NCBI GenBank assembly: GCA_033063855.1
Contig: CP093830.1
Coordinates: forward strand, 16,554,854-16,618,853
DNA length: 64,000 bases
Direction: 5' to 3'
From: Smittia aterrima
Lineage: Eukaryota > Arthropoda > Insecta > Diptera > Chironomidae
This document shows positions 11,601-26,600 of this stretch, in pieces (the stretch's first letter is position 1; each line of letters opens with the position of its first letter). The notes under the pieces were generated by a model, which saw only the letters and a list, made by a program, of their open reading frames with translations, was not told the origin of the DNA and made no database searches. The position numbers were made by a program, and so were the translations under genes.

Positions 11601-14600
11601 CGACGGAATAAGTTTGTTTCAGGAAAGATGTAAAGCGAGTATGAGTCTCTCTCGTCAATCCAACTATCGAGATTTGATATTTCCTTCATCCATTTAATGA
11701 TTTTTGCATTCTTCTTCAATGGAATCTCTATCGTCTCTGGTTGCGATGGCGGTTCTGGGATTGTTGGCGAAACGTTGTTGATTGACGAGACTGACTTCTC
11801 TAAATCAACTTTCATGCTTCGTTGAAGGAAGTCCTCAAAATTATTCATGTTGATGTTTGATTGTTTCTCGAATGACTGCTCGAACGATGACATTCGTCGT
11901 TGATAGTACTGTTGATGGAAATAGTGAGGATGCTGGATGGAGGCGACGTTAATTGAGTTCTTCCGATTCAAGTTGTAATAGTTCTGGTTGTTGATGTATT
12001 TGTTTGACAAACAATTCTGCTGCGGAAGCTGATGACTATCGCTTTTAATGGACGACGACCTACGAACGCTCACTCGAGGACTTCGAGAGAAGTTGGCATT
12101 CTGTGTATCGTTCTTAATACAATTTGCTTTTGTTAGTAAAACTTCTTTATCCGATTGAATAGAAGATTTTCTAAGGTTGAGCGATTCTTTCGATGGCAGA
12201 TCATCGGTCGTTGGAGATTGAGGAAGTGGCTTACAATTGTTAAGGACTTCACTTGAAGAAACTTCAGATTTCTTCCGTTTCGAGCTTCCTCGACGGATCT
12301 TTAGACTTGATTTCCTTGACAAAGCAGGAGACGCCGCAGTTATGGTGATGTCAATCTTCGTGTTCTGCTGTTCTTCATCTCCAGACTGTTCAACGCAAGT
12401 TGGTAAGACATTTGTCGATCCACTTGGTGACAGTTTGGTTGGACTTGAGTCATTCGGAGAGAGAACATTTGGACAGCTACTGCGTTCAGCTTTTGTCATT
12501 CCAGTTGAGCGCTCAATGAAAATTCTCTCGTCTAGAGCTTTCAAGGAACCGAAAACTGATGGCGGAGTTAAATGAATTCGAGGTGGCTCCTGTAAAAATA
12601 AAGATTTGTCATTTGTTTCTTTGGTTTTTCTACTTTGACTTACAATAACTTCCAACTGATCCATGTCACCAGTTTTCCAATCCTTGAGACTCGATCCAAC
12701 TTCCATTGTATTGTTCGGTGAGTCTTGGGGAGTGGCAGCTGTCGTGGTGATTATCGGTGGCTCATGAAGTCGCTTGTCTCGATGCTTCTCGCGAGTGCTG
12801 TGACGATGCTTTCGCTTGTGACTTCCGGAGCGTTGATGTTTCTCTTTCTCGTGATTCGATTTTGAAAGGTAAGGAGGAACTTGAGCTTCAGCTCCTTCAG
12901 CTTCACCTTGTAATAACTTTTGCTTTTGAATGTTGCACTTAGGATCGAGATTATTGAGCTTGCGGAGCTCTTCTGCACTAAACCATCGATTCCTCAATTC
13001 ATTGTAACTGTCAGATGTCGTTGACTCAGAGAAGCTTTTGTCATCATGAGGAAACATTTCGTTAAACTGTTCCTGCATTTGTAATTGCATCTGAAGCTGC
13101 TGCTGCTCCGCATTTAGCTTCGCTTTGATTATCTCACGTTGCTCTCGCTCACGACGCTCATGACGTTCAGAACTGAATCCCTCAACGAGAATGGCGACAA
13201 GTAAGTTGAACAAAACGTAATTGCCAAAAGTCATTAACGTTACGAAGTACAGCGCGGCCCAGTGACTCGTCTTCTCCATTCCATTAAACAGCACGACATT
13301 CCAATCCTCTTGCGTTAAGATCTGCGTTTGATGATGATGACAAATTCATTAGATTTCATGTCGTGGCCGAGTGTTAAAAGGATTTTTTTTATTTTAGGAA
13401 AATTTCTTAATTAAAGAATACGAAGGAAACATTTTCTTTCCACTTAAGAAGCCATAACAAATTTTAGCCATTTTATATTCTTGAAATTAAAATTGAAAGA
13501 ACTAAGAGACAGAGAAGGGGAAACTCATAATTAAGCTTTTTGTGGTGCGCATCATAAATTAGTAAAAAGTATTTTCATCATTCTCGCATTTTAGAATTAA
13601 ATTTTTTAAGCTCAAATTTTTTATATTGTGCAATTAGCATCTTGTTTAATTGACTTTTCTAAAACGAGTTGCAATAAGAAGTTCATTGCAACGAGTTCAG
13701 AAAATTGTTTTTAATTTGCTGTCGTTTAAGTTTAAAACATTCAAGGAAGCAATTATTTAAATAAAAGCTATTTATAGCGTTTAACTCGGGACATTCATGA
13801 ATTACGTTAAACTTTAAACGTAATTCACAAATTTTCACTTTGAGTTACATTCAAATTCGACTTAAGAAGCTTTCAGAAAATTATTCAAATGAAAAAAATT
13901 CGGGGAAAGCAGAAAAATTAACGATTTTCATATGAATAGCAAAATTAGTCAATTTTCTCTTTTTTTTAGTTATTCTTTGTCGTTCAAAGCCATGCAGAAT
14001 TTTTTTTTTCTAGAAAACAGTTTCAAGTTTGTTTCTGTTAGTCTTTTGTGTCCCTAAAAGTTTCAGTCATACGAATTTTTATTTCTTTCTGAATAAGAAT
14101 TTGGATTAAAACGAATAAAAAGAAAGAGAAGCTCGAGAAGAAATCTCTTCGTCGTTGCAATAATAAAAAAAAAACAATTTTACAAAACTTAAACAACACA
14201 CACAACAGAAAAAAGTTTCCAGAGAAAGAAACTTTAGATCAAAGAAGAAGAAGAAGAAGAAAATTAAACGGAAAATCTTTGGCGGAAAGGCTTGTGTTTT
14301 AGCATGGGAGACAACGATTGTCGTGTATTCTCAAATGGCCTCAAATAATAATACTTGATTCTTATTCCTTTCGTTACCAACAAAAAAGGTTCGCAAGATT
14401 TTTTTTTCTAATTACACTTGAGGGAGGGTTGAAAGCTTTTCTCGGTCTGGTCCCGACTCAAATAATCTTCACTCAGAGACGAATAAGGTTTAAAAGCATA
14501 TTTTCATAATGATCTTCATCTTCTTCGCTTTGAAATCAATTAAGCGAACAAAGATCGGGACGAAATGAAATTGCGTTGCTGCGAGTGCCGTAGGACACAA

Positions 14601-17600
14601 AAAGTTTCTTGGTCAAATGCTTTTAATTAATTATTTAAAAAAGTTTTGTAGTATTTTTATCTACATTATATTTTAGACTACATATTCACAACTCACTGAG
14701 CTTTAAGTTTTCTGAGTGAAGAATATTTTTCATCGTAACATTCGACTTTTCTATTTGACTCTATTGAGCAAGGTTGGGGGCCAAGGGTTTGAAAGAAGTG
14801 TTTAGGACAGAATCTACCTCAAATCTGTGGGGATGATGGGGGAGCAAACACTAAACTTACTTGAAAAACCGTCACGGTAGCCCACAAAAAGTTGTTGAAA
14901 TGTTTGCGATCGCATTCACAGAGTGGATGTTTTGCAATGATTTCGGGACAGGTACATTCTCTTTCGCCCAATTCTTCATCCATAAACTTACAGAACTTAC
15001 CACCAAATAGGTACATGCCCAGAATGCTACAAATTTTTTGAGTATAATATTGGATTGATAATGGATTTATGTGACATATTCAAATCTTGGTTATGTTTTG
15101 TTTGGTGAACTCAAACGAAAAAATATTTAAACATAAATTTTGAAACAATAAACCCAAAATAGTTCATTTGTCTAATCATTGAAATCATAATGGAAAGCAA
15201 TTAGTTGAACTAAACTAACTTTGGATGGTAAATTTGATGGATGATTAATTGGATGATCAGAATCAACGATTTGGGGAAATATTTCATTATCACTTTTGGA
15301 GCTAAATAGAAAAGGAAATTTTACAGGAAACAATCGCCAAATTGGATAATTAATGTTTTCTCTTTGATTTGAGCAATCGATCGAATTGTAATTTACTTCT
15401 CCAATGGCTCAATGCTAATTTCGGTTCATCAATTTTGTAAAATTGGTCTATTAATTAATTGGAAGGGCGTAACATTTTATTTATTGCGCATAAAAATACT
15501 TTTTAATTTCAGTTTTAATTTGTGAATTCATTTGGGTTTGTGTTTAAATATTTCGTGTTTGTTTTGATTATTTGTTACATTTGGTTAAAATACTAATTAA
15601 AGCAGGATTTGCTTATCGGAGAGACAGAGAAAGTGAGAGAGGAACAACATGCAGAAGTTGCAAGAATACAAAATTTCTGTGTTTTAAAATGAATTAATTA
15701 AAATGTCATCGTGTTCGTTGCTGTTGACGACTTCAGTTGTGCGAGTAGTTTCTTGTCAGGAATTTAATTTAAAATTGCAAGCTTTAAAGTTTGAGTTTCG
15801 CATGCGACTAATTAGAAATATTTTTGAGGAGTTGCAATTAAATTGAAAATAAATATTGAAAGTTTCTGAATGAGATAAATTTTTAATTAATTAATTAAGT
15901 TCAGTAAAAACTTTTATTGACAGAATCGGAAAAACTTTTTAATTTTCCATATTTCCCAGGTCTGATAGATTTTAAATTTACGTTCAATATTTATTGTATT
16001 CTCAACATTCATTTTCAGTTTTTGTTTGTCTTGAAAGCAATTAAAGAAACGAAGTGAAAATTTTAATAATTTTGTAAAAAGTTCATGCTGTTGAGAGATT
16101 TACAGAAAAAGGAAACTTTTGACCTAAATATTTGAAGTTCCTCTCGCTCAGCTCCATGAAAACTCCAAATATCAAGGACAGTACAGAAGAAAGTTAAGGG
16201 AAAGCGAGAAAGAGACTTACCTGCTCAAAAAACTTTGTTGAGTGCAAAGGTAATAAAATTTGAAAGCTTCATGCTTTTAGTGAAAGTGCTTAAAAGTCGT
16301 TCTATTTATATTGCTCGAGATGCAAGTTTTTTTTATTATTGAGTAAATGGGAAAGCTTTAGCCTGATTCACATGGATTCACTTAAAAGAGGAAACCGCTC
16401 CGGTTTAAATGCCACTAGTTATTGCTAGAGAACAGAAATCTACTCCGAACGAGAAAAGATAGAAACCGATCGCTAGCTTACGATTCAATCTACTTAAGAG
16501 TTTGATTTTCAATTAGTAGGAAATTAAAAATGTTCACACACTATTAAGAGACAGTAAAAGAGTCTACGAGGGAAGGCAAAAGAGATTTGTTTGTGTTTTA
16601 ATCGTTTATCAACAAGTTCTAACCTGGAACACGGTGACTAAACTCCACAACAGAGAATCGAAATTTTTACGATCGCACACTTTTTCGTCATTTACTTCTT
16701 CGCAGAATTTACACCCAAAAAGGTTCATGCCAAGAATACTAAATAATGATTAAAGTATTTTTATTTATTTTCTTTTGTCGTTCATTAAGAAAAAAACTTG
16801 TTGAAAGTGAGAAAGTTGTTCGTAAGTTACGTTCGTCAAGATAATATTCAGAATTTTTTTAATACGAAAACTAGATCCGGAACGTAATCTACAAACAACT
16901 CTGATAGAAGTAAAAACCAAAACCTTCTGAAGTGAGAATGTTTTTGGAAAACTCTTTTTCCCTTTCATTAAAAGGTTGAACGTCCTGTCAAAGACTTCAG
17001 AAGGCAATGGCAGGTAAACTGTTCAATGTCGGAGGGAAGCGGAAGATTTTAATTTGATTTTAATGAGTTGATAACACGATTGTATTTGCTTGAATCACTT
17101 TCCGCATCCCTCGAGCAGCCACATTGCGTGTTTCCATGAAAAGGTTTTTTCTTTTTCGATTTCTTCGAGAAGAAACCGACGAGACAAAAACCTCATTAAT
17201 AAATTTATGAGAGAAAACATTTTTGTGGTGGGGACATGAAAAAAAGAAGTTTTTGTTTTCCTCAGAATCATTTAGTTCACTTTGATATTTGACCTGTTAA
17301 AGAATTTTTTTCGGTAAAAGTTTGTTGCGATACGAAAACTTGTGTGAAAATAATGAAAAGAGAAACATTTCAAAAAAGGAAATTTCGTTCTGTGTAAAAT
17401 TCTGTGGGAACAACTTTGTGATGGAGAGTTTTCATTGTTTCATTATTTTAATGCGAGTTTTAGTTGATGAGATCGGAGATGAACAGCTGAACTTAAATTA
17501 TGGGGAATGATTAAAGTGTTGATGATAATTAGATGAAGAGATTATCGTCGTTCGTTCATTTTAATTGCCAACGAATGCAAAATAATTCTCATCGACCTAT

Positions 17601-20600
17601 GAGCTCTTTCAGGAAGAGGAAACTTGTTGTCGTTTCGCTGTAATCTCGTCATCACGTTCGGATTTTTATTTCATTCACATGACACTCGCAAAAAGAGCGA
17701 AATAATTTTATTACTAGCAAAGCTCATGGATTCTTCAACAATCGGAAGGAAAGAAGGAATACTGCAGCTCTGATGGAAAATTCTTTCTCATTTCCGGGCA
17801 ATTCAACGTTTAGCTTAATCGGAAAGCAGAAATAAGCAATTCAATCGCAATGATTCACTTTTTATCGTCGTCGCTTCTTCAAAGAAGAAAATAAAAGTTC
17901 CAACATTTACAAAGCGAACGTCTGAGATTTTCCTCTCTCGACGGATTCGATATGCTAACACATAAATACATAAATGAATCCTTTCTCTTCCTTAAAAGAT
18001 ATGAAACTATTGATTTTTCCTTGAAGCTTGAAGAGCTCCACATGAAAATAATCATTGAACGAACGTAACTCAAATAAGTTTGTTTTCTACATAAATATTT
18101 CTCTACGAGAGTAGATGGAAATTTTTTCAAGCAGAAAGCTACAATGAAGCGATACGGGTGCTGAGAAGGCCAATACTCTCACTCTAGTCGATAAATTAAT
18201 GCATGAATGATCAGAAACCATAAGGAAAAAGCTTTTTTTTTTGTTGCGTCTCTCGCTAAGATGAAAGTTTAATGATTAATGTGCGTCGAAGGGAAATGAA
18301 AGTTTCTCTTTAAACACAATTTTCTTTAGTTTCGTTTTTGTTTAACTTCTGAATTTATCGCCTTCCGTTATTAATAACCAATTATTCGTTTTTTGTTTTG
18401 TAAGTTTCAGAAATAGTTGAAATGTTTTTTTTTTTGACTTGAGGATGAATTGGAAATGACAAGTGTTTTGTGGACAAATCAAGAAGTAAACTCAAATTGA
18501 TTTTCTCGACGTTATTCGGGGGAATATAAATAATGAACCAAGAGCTTTACGGATCAATCAACTAAGCTCACCTGAAGATGAAGATGAATAGAATCAGCAG
18601 CGAGAAGAATATAGCGACGTTGTCCATCGTACGCAGCATGACGAATAATTGGCGACGAAGGTTTGGCATGAATCGAACCAATTTTAGTATTCGCAATAGT
18701 CGAAACGTTCGTAGCACTGACAAGCCCGAATTTCCACTTGCTCCTTCTCCACCCATACAAGCTTGGCACAACTCAACGGCACTGGCGAGGAGGAGAGAAA
18801 AAAAAATCTGTGTTAATGGCTTCCGTAGGAGCTTCAGTATCATCGCTTCAAGAGTAGCATGGCGCCATTCATGTAGACTTCAACTACCATCATCATGAGT
18901 ATGAAGCGAGAAAAACTTTTATCCCAACGACACCGACAACAGCAGAGACGGAGAAACAAATTAACTTTACATGCTACTGAGAGATGTGATGAAGCATTCG
19001 TTCAATCGTTGAAGGGCTTTTCATTCGAAGCAAAGAAATTTTAGGAAATTATTGATGATTCAAGATCAAAGGAGAAAAAGCCCTTCAGCAATTTCGTTCT
19101 CAAATTCCTCAACTTCATTTTTATGACGATTCAGCAAATCTTGAAATATTAGCTCAATTCTGATTTATCATAGTTTGGCTTTCCGAATATTGAAAAAAAT
19201 AAATTTGCAAACTCAGTCTCATCTCTTCTTGATTTGAACATCTCACCTAAGAATCACGATTATGCCATCAAAGACATTAAATCCATTTGAAATGTACTTG
19301 AAGGGTCCTTCGGCAATTATTTTAAGAAGCATCTCGATCCCAAAAATTACTGAGAAAACGATATTGCTCATCTCAACGATTGTCGTGAGCTCCTCGGGTT
19401 GATTGTGATGTTCGATTCCCATCGACAAAGTGTTGATAAGAATCGCCCAGAGGATTCCTTGTTGAAAGTATTTGTGATCGACGAATCGCTTGATGCACTT
19501 TCTGATAAAATGGAAAATCTTCGAAACGACTTTATAACTCGTCACAATTGCTCGATAGATCCGCGAATGCTTTTTGTCAAGCTCCTCGTTTGACAAGTGC
19601 AACTGCTGTTGATGATATTCCTGCGCTGCGTAATCGAAATTCTGCTGATAAAGCTCAAAGCAGCAGGAGTAGTCCTCGATTGCCGTAAATTCGTTATTGT
19701 TATTGTTACAACTATTATTGTTATTGCGGGTGAGCGTTGAATAGAACGAATCAAGTGTCGTTTGTCCTGTTGGTAGAGCAGCAGAAAAAGCGACAGAGAG
19801 TGCCAACAGCTCTTGACATGTCATCGCTTCGGTCAAATTGAGTTCCGAGAAGTCATTGAGATTATTCGTTACGGAGTTGATGGAATTGTTCAACGGCAAA
19901 TTCACCTGAGTCGACAGAAATAAAAGGTCAGGGCGAAAATGTTTTAGATTAATTTTGAAACTTTTTTGTATGTTTTTTTTTTCAAATAGATTTCAACTCA
20001 CTTGCCAGATGCCTTCACCAGTTTGTGTCATTTTTTCCACAGACAAAGCATTTTTGTCGTTTTGCGGCTCGGGAATCGTGTTCGGAGTGTGCAAAATAAC
20101 AAACTCATTAAACATAACGGACGATCCTCGTCTCCGTGTCGATGTTGGGGGACTTAACAAGCTCGAGCTAGCCGAGTTCTGATTGTCGTCGTTGGTCGAG
20201 TGTGAACAGAATGATAAAAGCAAATTGGAAATTAAAAGTTTGTTCGTGATATGTTGGAGAACGAGTGAGACAGTAAACAAAAAGCTCCGGACATTTATTG
20301 GAAAGTTTAAAGCTTTATTCTACTTCCATCGAAAGAAACAAAAGAACTCACGTTTCCGTAATCATTGTCAGCGGCAGAAGCAACAGCTGACGCCGCTGCT
20401 ATTGAATTGTTCGCTATTTTCATCAAAAGCATTTTCTGCTTCTCGTCGATGGTCGCGCTCAATGTGTTATTCAATGATTGAATCTCCGAGTTGTCCAATG
20501 AAATGTTGTCGTGATTGCTCAGCTGAGCTGATTGAATTGTATTGATTTGATTGTTCGAGGGCTTTAACTGTTCTTGAAGATTGGTCAACTTGTTGACTGA

Positions 20601-23600
20601 GCCTCGATTAATGGTACAGTGATTGTTGAACGTTTTCGGACATTTCGGATGGTGACAGCGGATCTTTTGCGGCGAGAAAAGGTTGTCAGGTGTTCTCGGC
20701 AGAAGACCGTCTTTGCGTTGTTGATACTGGTACCTAAATCATGTCGAGAAGATTGAAAATTAATTGCAAGGTGGAACAGGAATCTCTGATTCTGTCAGTA
20801 CTGTTGAAAAGCTCTAATCTTTAATCTTATGTGCTTCGTTAAAAGCTCTTCTTCGTCTTCGACTAAATTTCTCAACAGTGCACAGTTATTCGCTTGTAAA
20901 TTAATTATGAAAGAATATGTTTCGGAAGTCATTAAATATTATTATCATGCTTTAAGCCGAGCGTATCAAGTAAAACTTTTTACGAATATTTAATCCAAAG
21001 TTTTGTTTGTGTAAAGAGCGAGAGAGAAAGAGATGAGTAGGAACCAAATAAGAGGCTTGGTGAGCGTAAATTGATTCAGCATGACATGATATCTTAATAT
21101 CTCTCGAGTATTTTTATGCTTGAGATTTTGAGCTGCTTCAGGAAGTAAAATTGAAAGTAATTGGATGACAATTTAAGAAGAAGAGGAAGAGAAATATTTC
21201 TAAAAGGCATAATAATGAGATGGAATTTAAGATAAAGTTCAATTCTCACGCTCCGTAATTATAATGAAGATAAAAGGAAACTGATGACTGAATAAAATAG
21301 AATGAACTGCTGCGGAAATTTTTAATGATTTCAAGCTTTTTCTCAAGCTCTCGCTTTGTTCGCAAAGGCTTACAAACAAACTAGGATTTAAAACAAACTT
21401 TAGAAATAACTTTCATTAAAACGAGCTTAACGAAGTGAAAGCAATTGATTCAATGTTAAACAATTAAAAGTCTCATAGCATGTGAACAAAACATTTTTGA
21501 AATTTCATGCGAATAACAGATTTTTAAAATAAACTTTTTCTCGTTTCCTTTTCGTTAAGATCTTCCTGTTCATCTTCGTTTCAGATTAAATAAAATCTCT
21601 TAGACACTTTGGACAAGTTCAATTTGTGGGGAAACTTCAATTGATTTAAGCGAAGCTCAAGAGGCAAAAACTTTTAAAAATTGAAAGAGCTCTAAGTAGA
21701 AAGAATTTAATTGAGAAGAAAGTCTTCAATTGTTTTTATCAATTTGAGAGTGTAAATCTAATCGATTTGTCTTGATTTCATTTGAGAACTAAAATAGGAA
21801 AATTGAGATTTTACGAAATTTAAATGCAAACAACAACACAAACCAGTTATAAAATGCATACTTATACAATCGTAACTTCTTAATCAAACGACGTTTGAGG
21901 CGACGATAAAGGTGAGCGATGTATTTTACGATTTCTGCGTAGCAAGTCGTTGGCTCCGAATTGTTCGTGCTCGACGCGAGTGTCGATGATGATGTGAATC
22001 TCGCTCGTTCTTGACGCATCCTTTCCATTTCTCGCTTCTTCGTTTCACTGAACTGCGTGGCGATGACAACTAAACACAAATTTATCATGAAAAACGATCC
22101 GATCTGCAAAAGATAGAATTCGCTAATTAGACTTGAGTTGAGCAAAAGGCGACGTAGATGAAAATTTCAAGTTGATTTCGTCCTTTTTCATTGTTTAAAA
22201 TTGAGAGAAAGGATCACATCGAAGGTTTGCGGTGAAAGAATAAAAGGAACCCAGAAAAATCATCCACAAAATTGCTCATCGAGGTTTCCTCTCCCAACAA
22301 TGAAAACCCTTTCTTAATAGACTTGAACTCCAATTTTGGTGCGCCGAAGGATGAAATCATTTTCCAGAACTGTAATCAGATCATATTTACGATGTTGCGT
22401 GTACACCAAATCACGAGCTTGATGCCTTTGTGTGTTCATCCGCAACGCTCTCTCAAGTGAGCGAGGAGAAATTCTCAATATAAATCAATTTTATGGTGAG
22501 AAATTGCTTTTTAGAGTATCAAGTCATGGCTCAGCAGGTTTATTATTTACAACCGAAAGGAATAATTTCTTGTTCAGACATAAAGTGAATTAGCTTCTCC
22601 TAAGAATACATTTTCAGGTTCTGTTGAAGAAACAAACTTTCCTTTTTTGATTTGCACGATTCTCCATCGAAAATACGAATCCGAAACGACAAAGATTGAT
22701 TTTTATTAAAGGCAACTTGTGAATTATTAAAGCCATCGAGTGAAACGTAGAATTTCCGCATCGCATAAAGAATTCTCTTTGACGAGAACTTTCTCATTAA
22801 AATATTTGTGCTCCACGATTATAGTTGAAGAGTGAAAGGATTTTTTAAAGCGATTTAAATTGATTAGAATTCTAAGAAGTTTTCGGATGAAAACCGCTTC
22901 GCTTCGAACTTCTATCATTTAATTTATTCTCGTCCGTTCCTTAATTGATGCCCTTAACTTTTCCACAGTATCGCTCTCACATCCACCACATGCAAACTTT
23001 CCATTCATCAGATAATCGTTAAAGTTTAAGGGATCATAACACGGTTGAGCAGTTTGAGCATCAAATTACATGATCGAAATTAGTGGAGAGCTATAAATCT
23101 CATCGCACTTGAAGCGATTCTTCATTGATACTTACCACAATCAATAGAACGAAATAAATCCAATCCCAAAAGCTGTGCGCGTCTTGAACGTAGTACATGA
23201 TGTCTGTCCAACCCTCAAGCGATATGACCTGAGCAGATAACAAGGCAACGATTATTAAGATTTATTTTTCAATTCTTCTCAGACAAACAAATAAGAACAA
23301 AAAAAAACTTTTCTCATGATTCTTAATATAAAAAGCTTAGTCCGAAAAGTTCTTCTATTCTGTCGACGAATGAAGGAGAGAGAGAGAGAGAGGATTTAAT
23401 GGAGGTAATAATTACAAGAAATATTGCCACCCAAGCCAGTCCAATGTTGTCGAATGAGATTGTTCCTTGGAACGGGTTCCCACCAAGTTGCGTACAATTC
23501 GTATAATATTGATTCCAGTTAACGCATGACGATTCGGTTGGTTTGTTCATGCTGTAGGGAATGGCAGAGCCTAAACGTAAGAGAAAAAAATGGAAATTAT

Positions 23601-26600
23601 TTCAATCACTCAACGGATAATCCTCGAAGGAGCAATTCATGTGTCAATGCGGAATGTTTTTACGTCGAATTATTTACTTGAGAATTTTAAAATCGCAAGA
23701 GAATTGAAGTTGACAAATTCACGAGAATGAATCTCAAAACATGTGGGCGTAGAGATAAATATCTTTCACTCGTCTCAAGCAGAACAAGGCTCGTTTTTCA
23801 CGTGAGACTTTCGGATGAATGCATGGATGATTAAATTGAAAAATTGAAACAGAGAAGCAGGCGGCGAAAGAACGTTTATTGATCGAGACGAGAGCTCCCC
23901 ACAGGCGTGATTTTTTTTTATCGAATAAAGCAACAGCTTGATTAGGCGAGGAAGAATTATTCACCTGTCGCACTCCAAATTTATGGCGATATTTAATTTT
24001 CTACCTCACCCATCACTGTACCTGCATCAGATTTTGTTTTTGCTCAATCGAACGTTGCGAGAAACAGTTTGTAAAGAGGGATAATGGTCTCTCTCCGTTG
24101 TAGAGGTATCGACTTCAATTTATCCATGTCATTGAACACGTCGATTGTTCCAGGATGAACTTACCGTTGCAGATTAACGGGCCAATACGAAATGGGGGAA
24201 GGTTGTTACATAAGTGCATTCCAGAGTCGTCGGGCTTCGAGCAAATGTAGTCTTGTTCCTTGGAAAATTCATAGTAGAATGATATGCTACGGAAGACAAC
24301 AGATGAGAATTAGAAAGAGGAATTTGTAAAGACGACAAAAGCATTTCCATTAGTTTGATTATTCGTTAAGTTTAGACACGATAGAACTTTCTGATGCAAA
24401 TAATCGACACAAAAAAAAATGAATTCCGAAGCTTTAGCGCTCGGTCGACGTAACTCCGAAGTTAAAATTTAATGCGGCTGTGAAAAATTTATTGCGTATC
24501 ATGCGCAAAATGTTCAATAAAGCAAAACTCACTCCGGGTCTAATGTCTTAAAGACATTGCAAAAAATGAAATAAAATCGTCCCTCCGAGAGATGAATATT
24601 TGCTCGACTTATAAAATTTTTTCTTATTGTCGTTTTCATTCTTCACTGATCGAATTTATTGTTCTCTTGTGCCAACCGCACATGTGGTTTAAGTAATACG
24701 AAAATCAAAAATAAAACACAAACACAATGAAATATCTTCAGGCAAATTTGTAAATTTCGTCTCGTGTCTTTAAATTGATCAATAAAGAAATTATAGTCAG
24801 CTGTCAAAATTGACGAACTTTCTCATAATAAAAGAGAAGAATGAAATATATTTCCACATATATTATATTTCATTATTGAAAAAGAAATGTAATCAAAGTC
24901 TCGTTATATAAATCAATCGAGAAAACAATATCAGACTCGAACATGAGTTGTTTGCGAGGAAAACAATGATGGCAGAAGATGGAAAATATTGTGAAATCAA
25001 ATCGTTTATGTAAATGACGACATGATACGCAATAAATTTTGACTCCTAAAAAAATTCCTTTCTAAGCTTTTTTTGGAATGTTTATTTTAATTCGAAATGA
25101 TGTTGCTGAAGAGCAAATTTAAAAAAATCAGCATATCGAGGAGGAATTAGGTGAAGGACTTTTCATACGTAAAATATTGAAAATCAATTTGTCAACAATT
25201 CTCGACTTTAGCCAGAAAAAGAGCTTTTGAAAAGCTTTCGGATTTTTATCTTCGGATGAAAAGCCCTAATCAGTAAATAATATTTAATCACCAGAGAAAC
25301 AAAAATAATTCTTCACATTTCATGTTTTTCTAGAAAAACAAAATGACCTGAAGTTCGTCGACAAGTGCGAAAATTTCTCGGAGATTACAATTTGTTGTAA
25401 AATGACATCAATAGACTTGTCAACAAAATCTAGTTCTCTTAGCTTTAGAGAGAAAGAGACAGGAAAGAAAAGCCTTAAGATAGACATATACACACAAAAA
25501 ACAAAAGAATGTTTGAAGAAGGGGCAAAAGTTTTGTCCTCGGATGAAGGAAAAGTTTAAACGACTTGAGAAAGATTAAAAAACCATCCGAAGAAAAGATT
25601 GAGGAGGCGAAGAAATCGTTGAGCGTCTTCAGCTCATCTCAGGGATTTCACTCATTTTATATATTTCTGAGATTGAGTGGCCATGATGTTATGGGTAAAG
25701 AGGAAGTTCTAAAGAGTTTTTAATTTAATTAAATCGCCATCTGCGATAAACAAAAGCAAATAAGCGTCGCTTCGTCTTGAAATTATCCTGGAACTTTCGT
25801 GAAAGTTTTTCCATATTTTTTACTCTAATTTTGTGTCGTCTTTATTTCTCTGAAGTGTTAAAAATGCAAGTGTAGGAGGTTGCTACTGTTTTAGTGAAGT
25901 TTAATGTGAATTCGTGGATAAAAATATTTTTTAGTTCTTTTGAAAAGCGAAAATTGATAAGCAGACTACGTGAATTTAAAATTCAAGCAAGTTTCTTTAG
26001 TAAGTTTGAGTTTATTCAGCTTATCATGCTCAGGAAAGAAACTTTTTTTATAACTAGAAGCGTTTTTACAGTAGCGGTCGAAGGGATAAGTTTTGCTCTG
26101 GATAATAGCGAGCACAAAACTTTAGGTGTTGAGGCAAACAATAAAAAAATTATTTAAGCAGCTTCAAGCGAAAGTTTTTGAAAGAATCTTGAGATAGCTA
26201 TGAAAAATATGTTTGACATCAAACGTTGCATCTGTTGACGACAAGCGAACATCAACGACTATCTATAAAATCAATAAAACTTAATTGAAATGTGTTTACT
26301 TGATAATGTTAATTGTACACCATGCGGATAAATATTTATTTATGTTCTTTCAACTTCAACTTCTAAGAGAAAGTTTCTCTGATAGAAATAAGCTCTTTTA
26401 TTAAAGTTGACGACAAATTATTTTCAAATGATATAAATTAAACCGTGAAAGCTCTACATTCATGACTTTCTAAAAAAAATTCTAAATAATTAAATCCATC
26501 GCATGCATTTCCTATTTTAATAACTAAAATTACTGAAAAACTTCTCTCAGAGGCGACTCTAGTCAGTCTAGTGTAACTAAAGGTTCACACAAATGCTCTA

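Larger units (their letters stand above)
13322..18571 (-). other. Introns around the alternative turret exons
   Basis: Apart from the two turret exons, this 5.2 kb holds AT-rich intronic sequence with a short (AAG)n tract near 14241-14262. The two exons are 1.6 kb apart, so simple steric hindrance between splice sites would not explain exclusive use. Short open frames here show no protein resemblance. Confidence 0.5.

Noticed and set aside
14241..14262. (AAG)n tract, and (AG)n at about 23376-23392
   Set aside because: Short simple repeats in introns, common in insect genomes; no reason to see function.
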